Source of the DNA: a virus | Strand: one strand, 5' to 3' | IMG/VR virus record: IMGVR_UViG_3300009492_000003 | Coordinates: 1 to 33,636 of that record | DNA length: 33,636 nt | Shown here: in pieces, positions 14,890 through 22,172 of the stretch | Position numbering within the stretch: position 1 is the stretch's first letter | Layout: the number at the start of each line of letters is the position of its first letter | The notes under the pieces: generated by a model | What the model was told of the DNA's origin: nothing | Databases searched by the model: none | What the model saw: only the letters and a program-made list of their open reading frames with translations | Program-made: the position numbers and the translations under genes

Positions 14890-17195
14890 TGGCCGGCCGT
14901 TCGATCAACATCACACGCCGCAAATTGATGACTCGGCAAGAAGCCGAGAGCAGCGGATGGTCTTGGGAGAACGGCGTCGCCACCTTGTCTTACACGGTGG
15001 ACATTCCAGCCAGGTCATCCAAGGGAGGCATTTACAGCCTCGAGCCGCCAGCCAGGGAGCCATCAGTCGACGCAAGGTATTCACTGGCCGCTGCGGAGGT
15101 GCAGCCACCGAACACCGCAGGGCCGGCCCAGGGAGCCCAGGGAGAGCTCTGCGGCAGGCAGCAGGCAGCCGTCATCGGTCAGGCCGTCCCGATAGTCTTT
15201 GCGCGCCGTGTGGGCGATCGCGGCGGCGTGTTCATCACACCACCGGCAACTGATGCGCGATACGAGAACGACGCCAGCAACAACCTGACGGCGAGCTACC
15301 ACCTGATCCTTGGCGATGGCCCGATGGGCAGCGTTCAGGTGCGCGATGTGTTCCAGTGCACCTGCCGTGTCGGATCGTTCACGCAGACCTATAACCGGAG
15401 GGCGGGCGACTGGGACCCCGGCAACTTCCTGGTGGAGCGCGAGGGTTACACCCTCCAGAACGTGCCGGACTACTGCGGCAGCAAGGGCACCGGCGAGGGC
15501 ATGACGACCTTCAGCTACGAGAACTCCTATCCGGACGGATCGGGCGACTGGGCGCTCGAGGTGCAAGTCTTCATCCGCGAAGGCCGGACGGTCACCAGGC
15601 TGGCCGATAGCGTGTCAGGCCCCAGCAGCAACTTCGCCGACCTGTTCAAGCTGGCCATGGAGGTGAGCGCGAAGCTCCCGGCCGACATGATCGACACGAC
15701 GCGGCTGCAGACCGCTGCACTGTTCCTGGATGCGAACCAGCTTTACTGCGACATCAACATCAAGGAGACGCAGAGCCTTGATGACTTCATCAGCGCGAAC
15801 GCGCCATATTTCCTGGTGCGCGAGACACGCGTGGATGGCAAGCGCGGGCTGAGGCCACTGCTGCCGATCGATGGCAGCTATGCCATCAAGACCGATCCGA
15901 TCCCGTGGGAGTTCGAGTTCACCGAGGACTTCATCATCCCGGGCAGCCTGCAAGTTGACTTCACGCCACTGGAGCAGCGCAAGCCGAAGCTGATGCTGGC
16001 GATGTGGCGCCAGCAGCCTGGCGACACGTTCGGGATCATCAGGACGGCTGAGGTGGGCTATGGCAGCGACCGGAGCTCAGGCAACGTCGAGCAGCACGAC
16101 ATGTCCACGTTCTGTACGCATGAGCTCCATGCGGTGCGGGCGATGGCTTACAAGCGAGCACGGCAGAAATGGTCAACGCACACCATCAGCTGGGCCTGCC
16201 GGCCTGAGGTTTACAACAGGATCCTGGAGGAAGGCGACATCGTGCGGCTGACTTACCAGCGCAACGCCAGCGACGGCAGCACGACAACGCACGACTACCT
16301 CTACGAGCTGGATCAGATAGAGAAAACCTCCACCGGCGAGATCGTGTTCCAGGCCACGCACTTCCCTGTCGACGCTGAGGGCCGGTCGCTGGTGGCGCTG
16401 ACCGTGGCGCAGGCTGAAGCCCAGGGACTGAACTACGAAGACGACATCAGGACCGGGATCGACTGCGACGAGAACAGCAGCGCCGATACGTCGGTGCCCG
16501 CTGAGGTGTTCCAGGCTGTCGCCCCTGGCGATCCACCGAACCCACCGCCACCGCCACCACCGCTGCCTCCTGCCCCCTTCCCGCCTGGTGATCCAGAGCC
16601 ACCGCCGGAACCACCACCGGGAGGCTATCCACCGCCGCCAGTGCCACCGGCACCGATCCCCACGCCACCGGATGATCCATTCGATCCGTGTGACACACCC
16701 TGTTATCAAAACACTTTCTACAACGTGACTGTGTGCCCGGCTGGATACACCGAAGTCGGGTCATTCACGAAAGGCGAGCCCGGCACTGATGAGTACGAGT
16801 TTGGCATGATCTGCGAGGATTGCCTGCCGCCAGCTGACATCGACTGCTACCCGCTTGATTGCTGCACACCCGATCAGATCGCCTGGGGCTTCACCTGCGT
16901 TACTAAAGTAACCATTCGGATTTATTTTTACAGCGATCCAGATAACCGATGGATTCCTGTAATAAACGGAACCATGACAACATCTGACGGATCGTTTACG
17001 CTTGATGATCCTGTGCCTATTGTTAGTGGAGGAGATATTGTCGCTTATCTCTACACCTGGAGATGGGTTAATCGGTGCGGCGATGCGCGAACCTTCGAGA
17101 CAAGCTATGTGACTCCATACGCTCCGAACATACAGTTCAAATACGAGCGCACCCCTGAAATAGGCTTTGATCAAACATGCATTGAATGTGTATGA
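14889..17195 (+). CDS. Central tail-tip/host-specificity protein, J-like
   Basis: 768 residues, the last large tail gene. Residues 1-520 read as a tail hub protein (AVPIVFARRVGDRGGVFI, YHLILGDGPMGSVQVRDVF, ILEEGDIVRLTYQRN). Residues 546-600 are an extreme proline linker. Residues 605-768 form a separate module with more than ten cysteines (CDTPCYQN, CEDC, CYPLDCC, CIECV at the end), suggesting disulphides or metal sites. Codon use changes near residue 670: 16981-17040 has only 27 G/C of 60 against a high-GC body. The hub contacts the host and opens for DNA. The C-terminal module is the likely receptor-contact part and looks imported. Confidence 0.78.
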   Translation: MAGRSINITRRKLMTRQEAESSGWSWENGVATLSYTVDIPARSSKGGIYSLEPPAREPSVDARYSLAAAEVQPPNTAGPAQGAQGELCGRQQAAVIGQAVPIVFARRVGDRGGVFITPPATDARYENDASNNLTASYHLILGDGPMGSVQVRDVFQCTCRVGSFTQTYNRRAGDWDPGNFLVEREGYTLQNVPDYCGSKGTGEGMTTFSYENSYPDGSGDWALEVQVFIREGRTVTRLADSVSGPSSNFADLFKLAMEVSAKLPADMIDTTRLQTAALFLDANQLYCDINIKETQSLDDFISANAPYFLVRETRVDGKRGLRPLLPIDGSYAIKTDPIPWEFEFTEDFIIPGSLQVDFTPLEQRKPKLMLAMWRQQPGDTFGIIRTAEVGYGSDRSSGNVEQHDMSTFCTHELHAVRAMAYKRARQKWSTHTISWACRPEVYNRILEEGDIVRLTYQRNASDGSTTTHDYLYELDQIEKTSTGEIVFQATHFPVDAEGRSLVALTVAQAEAQGLNYEDDIRTGIDCDENSSADTSVPAEVFQAVAPGDPPNPPPPPPPLPPAPFPPGDPEPPPEPPPGGYPPPPVPPAPIPTPPDDPFDPCDTPCYQNTFYNVTVCPAGYTEVGSFTKGEPGTDEYEFGMICEDCLPPADIDCYPLDCCTPDQIAWGFTCVTKVTIRIYFYSDPDNRWIPVINGTMTTSDGSFTLDDPVPIVSGGDIVAYLYTWRWVNRCGDARTFETSYVTPYAPNIQFKYERTPEIGFDQTCIECV

Positions 17196-17437
17196 CCACC
17201 CCGACCCCCTCGATCCGCACCATGGCCGAGAGCCTGCTGGTCTCCACCGGCCAGGCCATCAAGCACGGCGTCGCATCAGACGAGACCTACCGCTACCGGC
17301 TGGCTACCTGCTTCAGCTGCGAGCAGTTCAATCACAAGACCCGGCGCTGCGGCAAGTGCGGCTGCTTCATGGCAGCCAAGGCTCGCATCGCTGGCGATCC
17401 TCGGATGCTCTGTCCCCTCCACCTGTGGCAACGTTGA
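17192..17437 (+). CDS. Small zinc-ribbon-like protein (DUF6171-like pattern)
   Basis: 81 residues from ATG 17192, which overlaps the hub stop (ATGA); an alternative ATG lies at 17186. Cysteines occur as CFSC (ATCFSCEQFN), CGKCGC and a final CPLHLWQR, the spacing seen in small phage proteins of the DUF6171 kind, probably binding Zn or Fe-S. This family is often encoded among tail-tip genes, but its role is unknown. The 5' part of the gene returns to high GC after the AT-rich end of the hub. Confidence 0.7.
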   Translation: MTTPTPSIRTMAESLLVSTGQAIKHGVASDETYRYRLATCFSCEQFNHKTRRCGKCGCFMAAKARIAGDPRMLCPLHLWQR

Positions 17438-17440
17438 GCC

Positions 17441-18022
17441 ATGGCCACGTTTCCCGCCCTGACCCCTGCTACCCGTGTCGTCTCACCGGCGCAGTTCCAG
17501 GTGCAGCCGCACAGCAGCATGAACGGGCTCTACGGCTCCACCCTGCTGTGCAATTCCGCGCGGGATCAGTTGATCGAGGTGACCTTCGCCGCCTTGTCGA
17601 CGGCTGATAAGGATCTGATCGTCGATCACTACGACGGGCAGGACAGCGGCTTCCTTGCCTTCGACGTGCCCAACAGCCTGCTGTCAGGCTTCACCCCTGG
17701 CGACTACATCTCGGGCGGCTTCCTGTGGCGCTACAGCCAGCCCCCAGAGGTGGTCGATCGCCCCACCGGCGACACCGGCAGCTGCACCCTGGTGCATGAC
17801 GTGAGCGTGAGCCTGATCTCTCAGGTGGCCGACCTGCAGTTCGTCGCCGGGGCTGATCTGCGGATCGGCGTCAGCTTCTACGCTGAACCCATCACCACCG
17901 TGGCAGGCACAGGCCTGACCATCGGCCTGACCTTCACGCCTGGCTTGCCTACAGTTCCAGCACCAGGCGCAGACCTGACCATCTCTGTCAGCTTCGCCGC
18001 TGGCGCCGCCACCACTCCCTGA
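17441..18022 (+). CDS. Tail-region protein with C-terminal repeats
   Basis: 193 residues. Residues 1-125 share a domain with the 18434 gene: P-x-x-x-P near the start, a basic or charged strand, LSTADKDLIVDHYDGQDSGF against RLVEAAAKDIRDHYAGQFSSG, then a W/Y-x-Y...P-P-E segment and a final strand. The C-terminus adds three imperfect repeats, GADLRIGVSF, GTGLTIGLTF and GADLTISVSF, which look like stacked beta strands of a small shaft. Likely a tail-tip or baseplate component. No enzyme motifs. Confidence 0.6.
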   Translation: MATFPALTPATRVVSPAQFQVQPHSSMNGLYGSTLLCNSARDQLIEVTFAALSTADKDLIVDHYDGQDSGFLAFDVPNSLLSGFTPGDYISGGFLWRYSQPPEVVDRPTGDTGSCTLVHDVSVSLISQVADLQFVAGADLRIGVSFYAEPITTVAGTGLTIGLTFTPGLPTVPAPGADLTISVSFAAGAATTP

Positions 18023-18026
18023 CACC

Positions 18027-18434
18027 ATGGCCAGCCTTATCTACAACAAGTTCCTGGACTACCTGGCGGACAATGACATCAGCGATGACACCTTCAAGGT
18101 GGCGCTGGTGACCAGCAGCTACTCGCCGGACAAGGATGCCGACGAGTTCTTCGATGACGTCACCAACGAGGTGAGCGGCACTGGCTACACCGCTGGCGGC
18201 GAGACGGTGACCGGCACCCTCACGCTCGACACGGCGAACGACAAGCTGACCCTGGAGTTTGCGAGCACCAACTGGACGTCAGCCACCATCACCGCACGGG
18301 GCGCCGTCTACTACTCGAGCACTGGCACCGCATCAACCTCCACCCTGATCGCGTTTAACGACTTCGGGAGTGACGTGGCGGTGACCTCCGGCACCCTGGC
18401 CCTGGCAGCGTCGACCGTGACCCTGCAGAACTGA
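18027..18434 (+). CDS. Conserved phage virion-associated protein
   Basis: 135 residues. The pattern YNKFLDYLADNDISDDTFKVALVTSSYSPD, then NEVSGTGYTAGGETV, TITARGAVYYSSTG and IAFNDFGSDVAV is that of a widespread small siphophage structural protein with a jelly-roll-like fold. It lies between two paralogous tail-region genes. It probably decorates the tail tip or shaft. Exact placement in the particle is unknown. Confidence 0.7.
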   Translation: MASLIYNKFLDYLADNDISDDTFKVALVTSSYSPDKDADEFFDDVTNEVSGTGYTAGGETVTGTLTLDTANDKLTLEFASTNWTSATITARGAVYYSSTGTASTSTLIAFNDFGSDVAVTSGTLALAASTVTLQN

Positions 18435-18775
18435 TGGCCGTCTTCCCACCCTATGAGCCCGACGAGCGCAGCTACGACCTCGGCGCTCATCCGGTGGTGA
18501 CACAGCAGGGATGGGCTGGTGGTGCCATGCGCTTCCGAACCGGATCCGTCCGCACTGGCGCTCAGCTTCGGCTGACGTTCCGCAGGCTGGTGGAGGCCGC
18601 AGCCAAGGACATCAGGGACCACTACGCTGGCCAATTCAGCAGTGGCGAACCCTTCCAGCTGACAGACTCCACACTGCTGGATTCGCGCTACTGGGTCTAC
18701 ACCGACCCACCCGCAGAGACGCACGCAAGCGGCGGCCTAGTAGATCTGGCGGTGACCCTGAGATCGGTGCGCTGA
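18434..18775 (+). CDS. Tail-region protein, paralogue of the 17441 gene product
   Basis: 113 residues corresponding to the N-terminal domain of the 193-residue protein: FPPYEPDERSYDL, RTGAQLRLTFRRLVEAAAKDIRDHY, QLTDSTLLDSRYWVYTDPP and a closing beta strand. It lacks the C-terminal triple repeat. Its start overlaps the preceding stop (TGATG). Likely a tail-tip subunit that arose by duplication. Confidence 0.6.
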   Translation: MAVFPPYEPDERSYDLGAHPVVTQQGWAGGAMRFRTGSVRTGAQLRLTFRRLVEAAAKDIRDHYAGQFSSGEPFQLTDSTLLDSRYWVYTDPPAETHASGGLVDLAVTLRSVR

Positions 18776-18815
18776 GCCTGCGGATACACTGAGCCCGTAG
18801 GCGCACCAGCGTTCA

Positions 18816-19061
18816 GTGATCGAGATCTATGCCGCCGTCATCGGTGCCTCGATCGGCATCGCTGGCATGACAGCTTCGGGGTTTGGGAGACGAGCAGCAG
18901 AATCAAGGGAAGCCGTGATTCGGCTGACGATGGCTGTGGAGAGCATCGCGGGAAAGCTGGAGGAGCTCCACCAGGATCTCAAGGCGGACAAAAAGGAGAT
19001 CTACGGCCGGCTCAACAACTGCGAAACTCGCATCACATCGCTGGAAGCGCGACCGGATTAA
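18816..19061 (+). CDS. Small membrane-anchored coiled-coil protein, lysis-region
   Basis: 81 residues with a GTG start. A short hydrophobic segment (about residues 4-22, YAAVIGASIGIAGMTASGFG) is followed by a long charged amphipathic helix (VESIAGKLEELHQDLKADKK), ending in EARPD. The layout resembles haemolysin XhlA-type or i-spanin-type lysis accessories, which often precede the holin. No cysteine-rich or lipobox partner is seen. No strong ribosome site is visible. Confidence 0.5.
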   Translation: MIEIYAAVIGASIGIAGMTASGFGRRAAESREAVIRLTMAVESIAGKLEELHQDLKADKKEIYGRLNNCETRITSLEARPD

Positions 19062-19068
19062 GATCAGC

Positions 19069-19087
19069 GTGACCCCTGACTGGTCAC
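19069..19087 (+). promoter_or_regulatory. Inverted repeat abutting the holin-candidate start
   Basis: GTGACC (19069-19074), 7-nt loop, GGTCAC (19082-19087), ending one base before the ATG at 19089. In the mRNA it would fold into a 6-bp stem occupying the ribosome-binding region. No Shine-Dalgarno is present there. It may delay or tune translation of the lysis gene. Confidence 0.45.
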
Positions 19088-19088
19088 C

Positions 19089-19388
19089 ATGCAGGAGCTC
19101 GCCAATCGGATCAAGAGCGCAGCCGGCCTGAGCGGTGGCCTGCTGGTGGGCCAAATGCTGTTCGCCGTGGCATTCGTGAGCGCCTGCGAGGTGCCGAACT
19201 TCATGAGCGCAGCACCGCAGAAAAACGCCTGCCTGGAGCGCTGGATGACAGTCTCGACGCTGTTTGTCCCCTCCGGCCTGAGCAAGGGCTCAGCGCCACT
19301 GCCAGTGCCTGCTAAGACTGAGCCGCTGGTGACACCACGCCGGGCGGCACGTCGCACCACCACGAAGACTACCGCGAAGAAGCCATGA
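19089..19388 (+). CDS. Holin candidate
   Basis: 99 residues. Residues 12-33 (GLSGGLLVGQMLFAVAFVSA) form a transmembrane helix, and a second weaker hydrophobic stretch covers about 50-64 (RWMTVSTLFVPSGL). The tail is strongly basic with a K/T/R-rich end (RRAARRTTTKTTAKK), as in many holins. It sits two genes upstream of a GH19 endolysin. Two cysteines lie between the hydrophobic segments. Holins time lysis by making lesions in the inner membrane. The assignment is by topology and location only. Confidence 0.5.
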   Translation: MQELANRIKSAAGLSGGLLVGQMLFAVAFVSACEVPNFMSAAPQKNACLERWMTVSTLFVPSGLSKGSAPLPVPAKTEPLVTPRRAARRTTTKTTAKKP

Positions 19389-19726
19389 GCACGCTGCTAG
19401 GCCTGATCATCGGCTTGATCCTGACGAAGGCGCTGATCGAGCCGCTGGCGGCCAGGATCGGGCGGCGTTACATCCCCTCGGCGGTAGCCAGGACGCTGGA
19501 CCTGCTCGATCCGTTCATGCCTCAGCTCATGGCTGAGCTGTCCCCATCGCAGCTCGAGGCGCTTGTCCGGGCGCAGCTGGAGCGACTGACCGGCGAAAGC
19601 TGGAAGGTGGACGGGCAGCTCGCGCAGTTCTTCGAGGTATTCGATCCTCGCATCAGTGCATCTAAGGCTGACCCCAGCCGCACTATCCCCAAATCCATCC
19701 GCGCCTTCATCAATGAAGCTGGTTGA
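19385..19726 (+). CDS. Membrane-anchored lysis-region protein, unknown
   Basis: 113 residues beginning with a hydrophobic N-terminal helix (STLLGLIIGLILTKALI), followed by a soluble helical part with LSPSQLEALVRAQLERLTG. It overlaps the holin candidate by 4 nt (ATGA), and its 3' end overlaps the endolysin start by 14 nt. It may be a second holin/antiholin component or a lysis accessory. Not recognised as a named family. Confidence 0.5.
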   Translation: MSTLLGLIIGLILTKALIEPLAARIGRRYIPSAVARTLDLLDPFMPQLMAELSPSQLEALVRAQLERLTGESWKVDGQLAQFFEVFDPRISASKADPSRTIPKSIRAFINEAG

Positions 19727-20432
19727 CCTGTTCCGGTATTACAAGCGGCTGGGCCACCAGGACGCGGCGATTGAGGAGCTGGAGGTGGCCATCAATCAGG
19801 CAGCCCCCGGCCTGCTGAGCCGTGACCAAGACTGGTATTCAACCTGGCAGTCAGCAGTGGAAGCACCTACACCACAGTGGCCGCTGACGAAGGCTGAGCT
19901 GGGTCAGATCATGCTCTGCAAGCCCGACACCCTGAGCGACGATCTGATGAACGACCTGGCCCGATGCTGCGAGGTGTTCGGGATCGACACGCGTGTCGAG
20001 CTGGCGCACTTCCTCGGTCAGTGCGGTCACGAGTCTGGCGGGTTGCGCTGGCCTGTGGAGATCCACGACGGCAGCAACTACGAAGGCCGTCAGGACCTGG
20101 GGAACGTCCATCCTGGTGATGGCGTCAAACATGCTGGAACTGGTTTTATCCAGGTGACTGGGAGATACAACCACCAGCGCTTCAGTGATTACTTGGCCAG
20201 CATCGGCAGACCTGACCCCAAGGTGATGCAGTTGGGCAAGGGCTACACCAGTGAGGCCTACCCGTGGTCCATCAGCGGCTTCTGGTGGCACGACAACAAG
20301 ATGAAGAAGCTGATCAGCCAGGGCGCAAGCATCGACCAGGTGGGCGCCAGAGTCAACGGCAGGATGCCTCCCAACGGTGCCCAGGATCGGAGGGACTACA
20401 CCACCAGGGCATTCAAGGTTCTGGGCGCCTGA
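19713..20432 (+). CDS. Endolysin, GH19 (chitinase-like) muramidase
   Basis: 239 residues from ATG 19713; an upstream in-frame ATG at 19656 lies inside the previous gene. Residues 60-239 match phage GH19 lysins: VFGIDTRVELAHFLGQCGHESGG with candidate catalytic Glu107, then a second acidic residue Glu116 before SNYEGRQDLGN, PGDGVKHAGTGFIQVTGR, and GFWWHDNKMKKLI. It cleaves glycan strands of peptidoglycan at the end of infection. The first 55 residues are an extra helical segment, perhaps wall-binding or regulatory. No signal peptide, so it depends on a holin. Confidence 0.88.
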   Translation: MKLVDLFRYYKRLGHQDAAIEELEVAINQAAPGLLSRDQDWYSTWQSAVEAPTPQWPLTKAELGQIMLCKPDTLSDDLMNDLARCCEVFGIDTRVELAHFLGQCGHESGGLRWPVEIHDGSNYEGRQDLGNVHPGDGVKHAGTGFIQVTGRYNHQRFSDYLASIGRPDPKVMQLGKGYTSEAYPWSISGFWWHDNKMKKLISQGASIDQVGARVNGRMPPNGAQDRRDYTTRAFKVLGA

Positions 20433-20565
20433 GCTCCATGGCGGCCTGCTGTAGGAACACCCGCGCCTGCCATTCCTGCCGATGCTCCCGCACCATGCCG
20501 GCATAGGTGACCCGCCAGATCGTGCCTTCGTTCGTCTTGATCCTTTCCAGTTTTGGATGTTGCAC
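20413..20565 (-). CDS. Small unknown protein, minus strand, convergent with the endolysin
   Basis: A 50-residue frame starting at GTG 20565 just after an in-frame stop, and ending inside the last 20 nt of the endolysin gene on the other strand. The product starts VQHPKLERIKTNEGTIWRV and continues with helical, charged sequence (REHRQEWQARVFLQQAAMEL). High GC3 and a sensible amphipathic composition argue it is real. No ribosome site is evident. Function unknown. Confidence 0.55.
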   Translation of the reverse strand: MQHPKLERIKTNEGTIWRVTYAGMVREHRQEWQARVFLQQAAMELRRPEP

Positions 20566-20582
20566 TACCGTTCATTCAGTGA

Positions 20583-20852
20583 GTGAGACAGGCTGCCATG
20601 GGCTGGGCTGACTGGATGGTGGTTCGCCCCAGTGTTGAAGAAGATCTGGCGATCGAAAAAGCAGCCCGTGTCCCGCTCCATCATCATGACGCTGACGACG
20701 TCCGCAGGCTCTGCTCCAACCTGGTCAGGCACTCCTGGCTGCAAGACATGATGATCAGGCAGGCCGTGGGGCGCATCATCGAACTGGAGGCCATCGTCAT
20801 GGCCAACGACAGAGCATCAGCCCCACGCCGGCCATGGTGGCGTTGGTGGTGA
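20583..20852 (+). CDS. Small unknown protein at the end of the late block
   Basis: 89 residues if GTG 20583 is used; ATG 20598 (MGWADWMVV) is an alternative. Mostly helical: DDVRRLCSNLVRHSWLQD, then RQAVGRIIELEAIV, ending in a basic tryptophan-rich tail (PRRPWWRWW). The His-His-His at about 33-35 and the Trp-rich end are unusual. The stop TGA at 20850-20852 abuts the sigma gene stop on the other strand, giving TGATCA. Function unknown. Confidence 0.6.
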   Translation: MRQAAMGWADWMVVRPSVEEDLAIEKAARVPLHHHDADDVRRLCSNLVRHSWLQDMMIRQAVGRIIELEAIVMANDRASAPRRPWWRWW

Positions 20853-21755
20853 TCAGCGCAGTGCTAGGCCGAGGTGACGCGAAATCTTCCGCATCGCCTT
20901 GTCGCGCTTCTGGCGGATGCGCTCACGGCTAACACCCTTCGACTGCCCGATCGAGTTCAGTGTCTCGTAGTTTGCCCCGTTCAGCCCGAAGCACCTGGTC
21001 AGGATCTCGGCCTCCTCTTCGCTGATGAACGCCAGGGCTGAATTGATGGCATCAATCTGCTCCACTTGGCTGGCGTAGGTGCGGTCGTCCTCGTTTGGCT
21101 CTTCTGATGCGATCAGATCAATCAGGGCGGTCCCGTCGCCGTCCCGCGTCGTCGCCGCGACGTCCAGGCTGCACATGTGAATGGAGCGCTCCAGCACCAG
21201 GGCCAGCTGATCCTGGCTGACGCCCATCATCTCAGCAGCCTGCCGCAGCGTCAGCTCTTCGCCCGGGTTCTCCTTGCGGTAGGCCTCCCTGAGCTTCATG
21301 AGCCGGTTCAGCTTCTCAAGGGCATGGATGGGGATGCGGATCGTCCGATCGCTGGTGTCGATGCCGCGGCAGATCGCCTGGCGAATCCACCAGTAGGAGT
21401 AGGTGCTGAACTTGTAGCCGCGGGAGCTGTCGAACAGCTCAACGGCACGGTGGAGCCCGATGCACCCCTCCTGAATCAGATCCATGATCCCGTAGGTGTG
21501 GCCGGCCCTGCCCACGAACTTCTTGGCGATGTTGACCACCAGCCGGAGATTCGACGTCATCATCTTGTCGAAGGCACGTTTGCCGACTCGATACTGGCGG
21601 TGCTCCTGCGGCGTCTCGGGCTTCCCCTCCGTGTCGCGCAGCTCGATGTAGCGCTGGGCTTGGCGAGAGAGCTCGATCTCCTGGCTCGGGGTCAGCAAGG
21701 GGTAGCGGCCGATCTCCTTGAGGTAATCGGCGAAGCTGTCGGGAAAGGCAGGCAT
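20853..21755 (-). CDS. Phage-encoded RpoD-like sigma factor
   Basis: Would bind host core RNA polymerase and redirect it to phage promoters. Regions in order: 1.2 (5-33, YLKEIGRYPLLTPSQEIELS), 2.1-2.4 (55-133, including SNLRLVVNIAKKF, LIQEGCIGLHRAVELFD and YKFSTYSYWWIRQAI), 3 (137-200, with the HTH-like RQAAEMMGVSQDQL) and 4 (238-297, GVSRERIRQKRDKAMRKI). Region 1.1 is absent. The primary-type layout and the YWWIRQ segment look cyanobacterial. Cys129 replaces the Thr that in E. coli sigma70 (T440) contacts the -10 element, so promoter preference may differ. Start ATG 21755 is preceded by a CACCACCCC element. Confidence 0.93.
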   Translation of the reverse strand: MPAFPDSFADYLKEIGRYPLLTPSQEIELSRQAQRYIELRDTEGKPETPQEHRQYRVGKRAFDKMMTSNLRLVVNIAKKFVGRAGHTYGIMDLIQEGCIGLHRAVELFDSSRGYKFSTYSYWWIRQAICRGIDTSDRTIRIPIHALEKLNRLMKLREAYRKENPGEELTLRQAAEMMGVSQDQLALVLERSIHMCSLDVAATTRDGDGTALIDLIASEEPNEDDRTYASQVEQIDAINSALAFISEEEAEILTRCFGLNGANYETLNSIGQSKGVSRERIRQKRDKAMRKISRHLGLALR

Positions 21756-21760
21756 GGCTC

Positions 21761-21770
21761 GGGGTGGTGG
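21761..21770 (-). promoter_or_regulatory. Start-associated CCACCACCCC element (sigma gene)
   Basis: On the minus strand CCACCACCCC is followed by GAGCC and then the ATG at 21755. No normal Shine-Dalgarno lies in the 36-nt gap to the upstream HNH gene. Confidence 0.55.
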
Positions 21771-21791
21771 AGCCCGGCCAAGCTACCACGG

Positions 21792-22142
21792 TCAGTCGGT
21801 GGATCTGACGTTCTGATGCAGCCAGATCCAGATGCTCCCCTCCCGCTCAGGATCCCAGAACGATTGTGCGCGGTACCACTCCTGCCAGTCAGTCGAGCCC
21901 TTCTTGCTGTTGCATCGGGCGCAGCAGCTGATGAGGTTGGCCCTGTCAGTCTGGCCCCCCTTGGATCTGGGCCGGACATGATCAAGCGTCGTGGCCTCCT
22001 GTCCGCAATAGGCGCAGCGGTGCTCCCAGGCCTCCAGGATCGACGCGCGAAAGCGGCGCTTTGCTGATCGTCGATCGATAAAGAGCGTGTCCTCGATGTG
22101 ATGATGGTGGCGGTCGGGCACTCGCTGCTCGTATGCCGCCAT
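21792..22142 (-). CDS. HNH endonuclease
   Basis: 116 residues. The centre is a canonical HNH fold: CAYCGQ, then TLDHVRPRSKGGQTDRANL and SCCARCNSKKGS, with two CxxC pairs for zinc and an LDH...N...N catalytic pattern. The N-terminus contains a run of four histidines. Such enzymes nick or cut DNA as homing nucleases, or help terminase at cos sites when near packaging genes; this one lies beside the sigma gene, so its role is open. Confidence 0.88.
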   Translation of the reverse strand: MAAYEQRVPDRHHHHIEDTLFIDRRSAKRRFRASILEAWEHRCAYCGQEATTLDHVRPRSKGGQTDRANLISCCARCNSKKGSTDWQEWYRAQSFWDPEREGSIWIWLHQNVRSTD

Positions 22143-22172
22143 GCATTGCCGGTATGTGGCCTGAGTCTAGGT

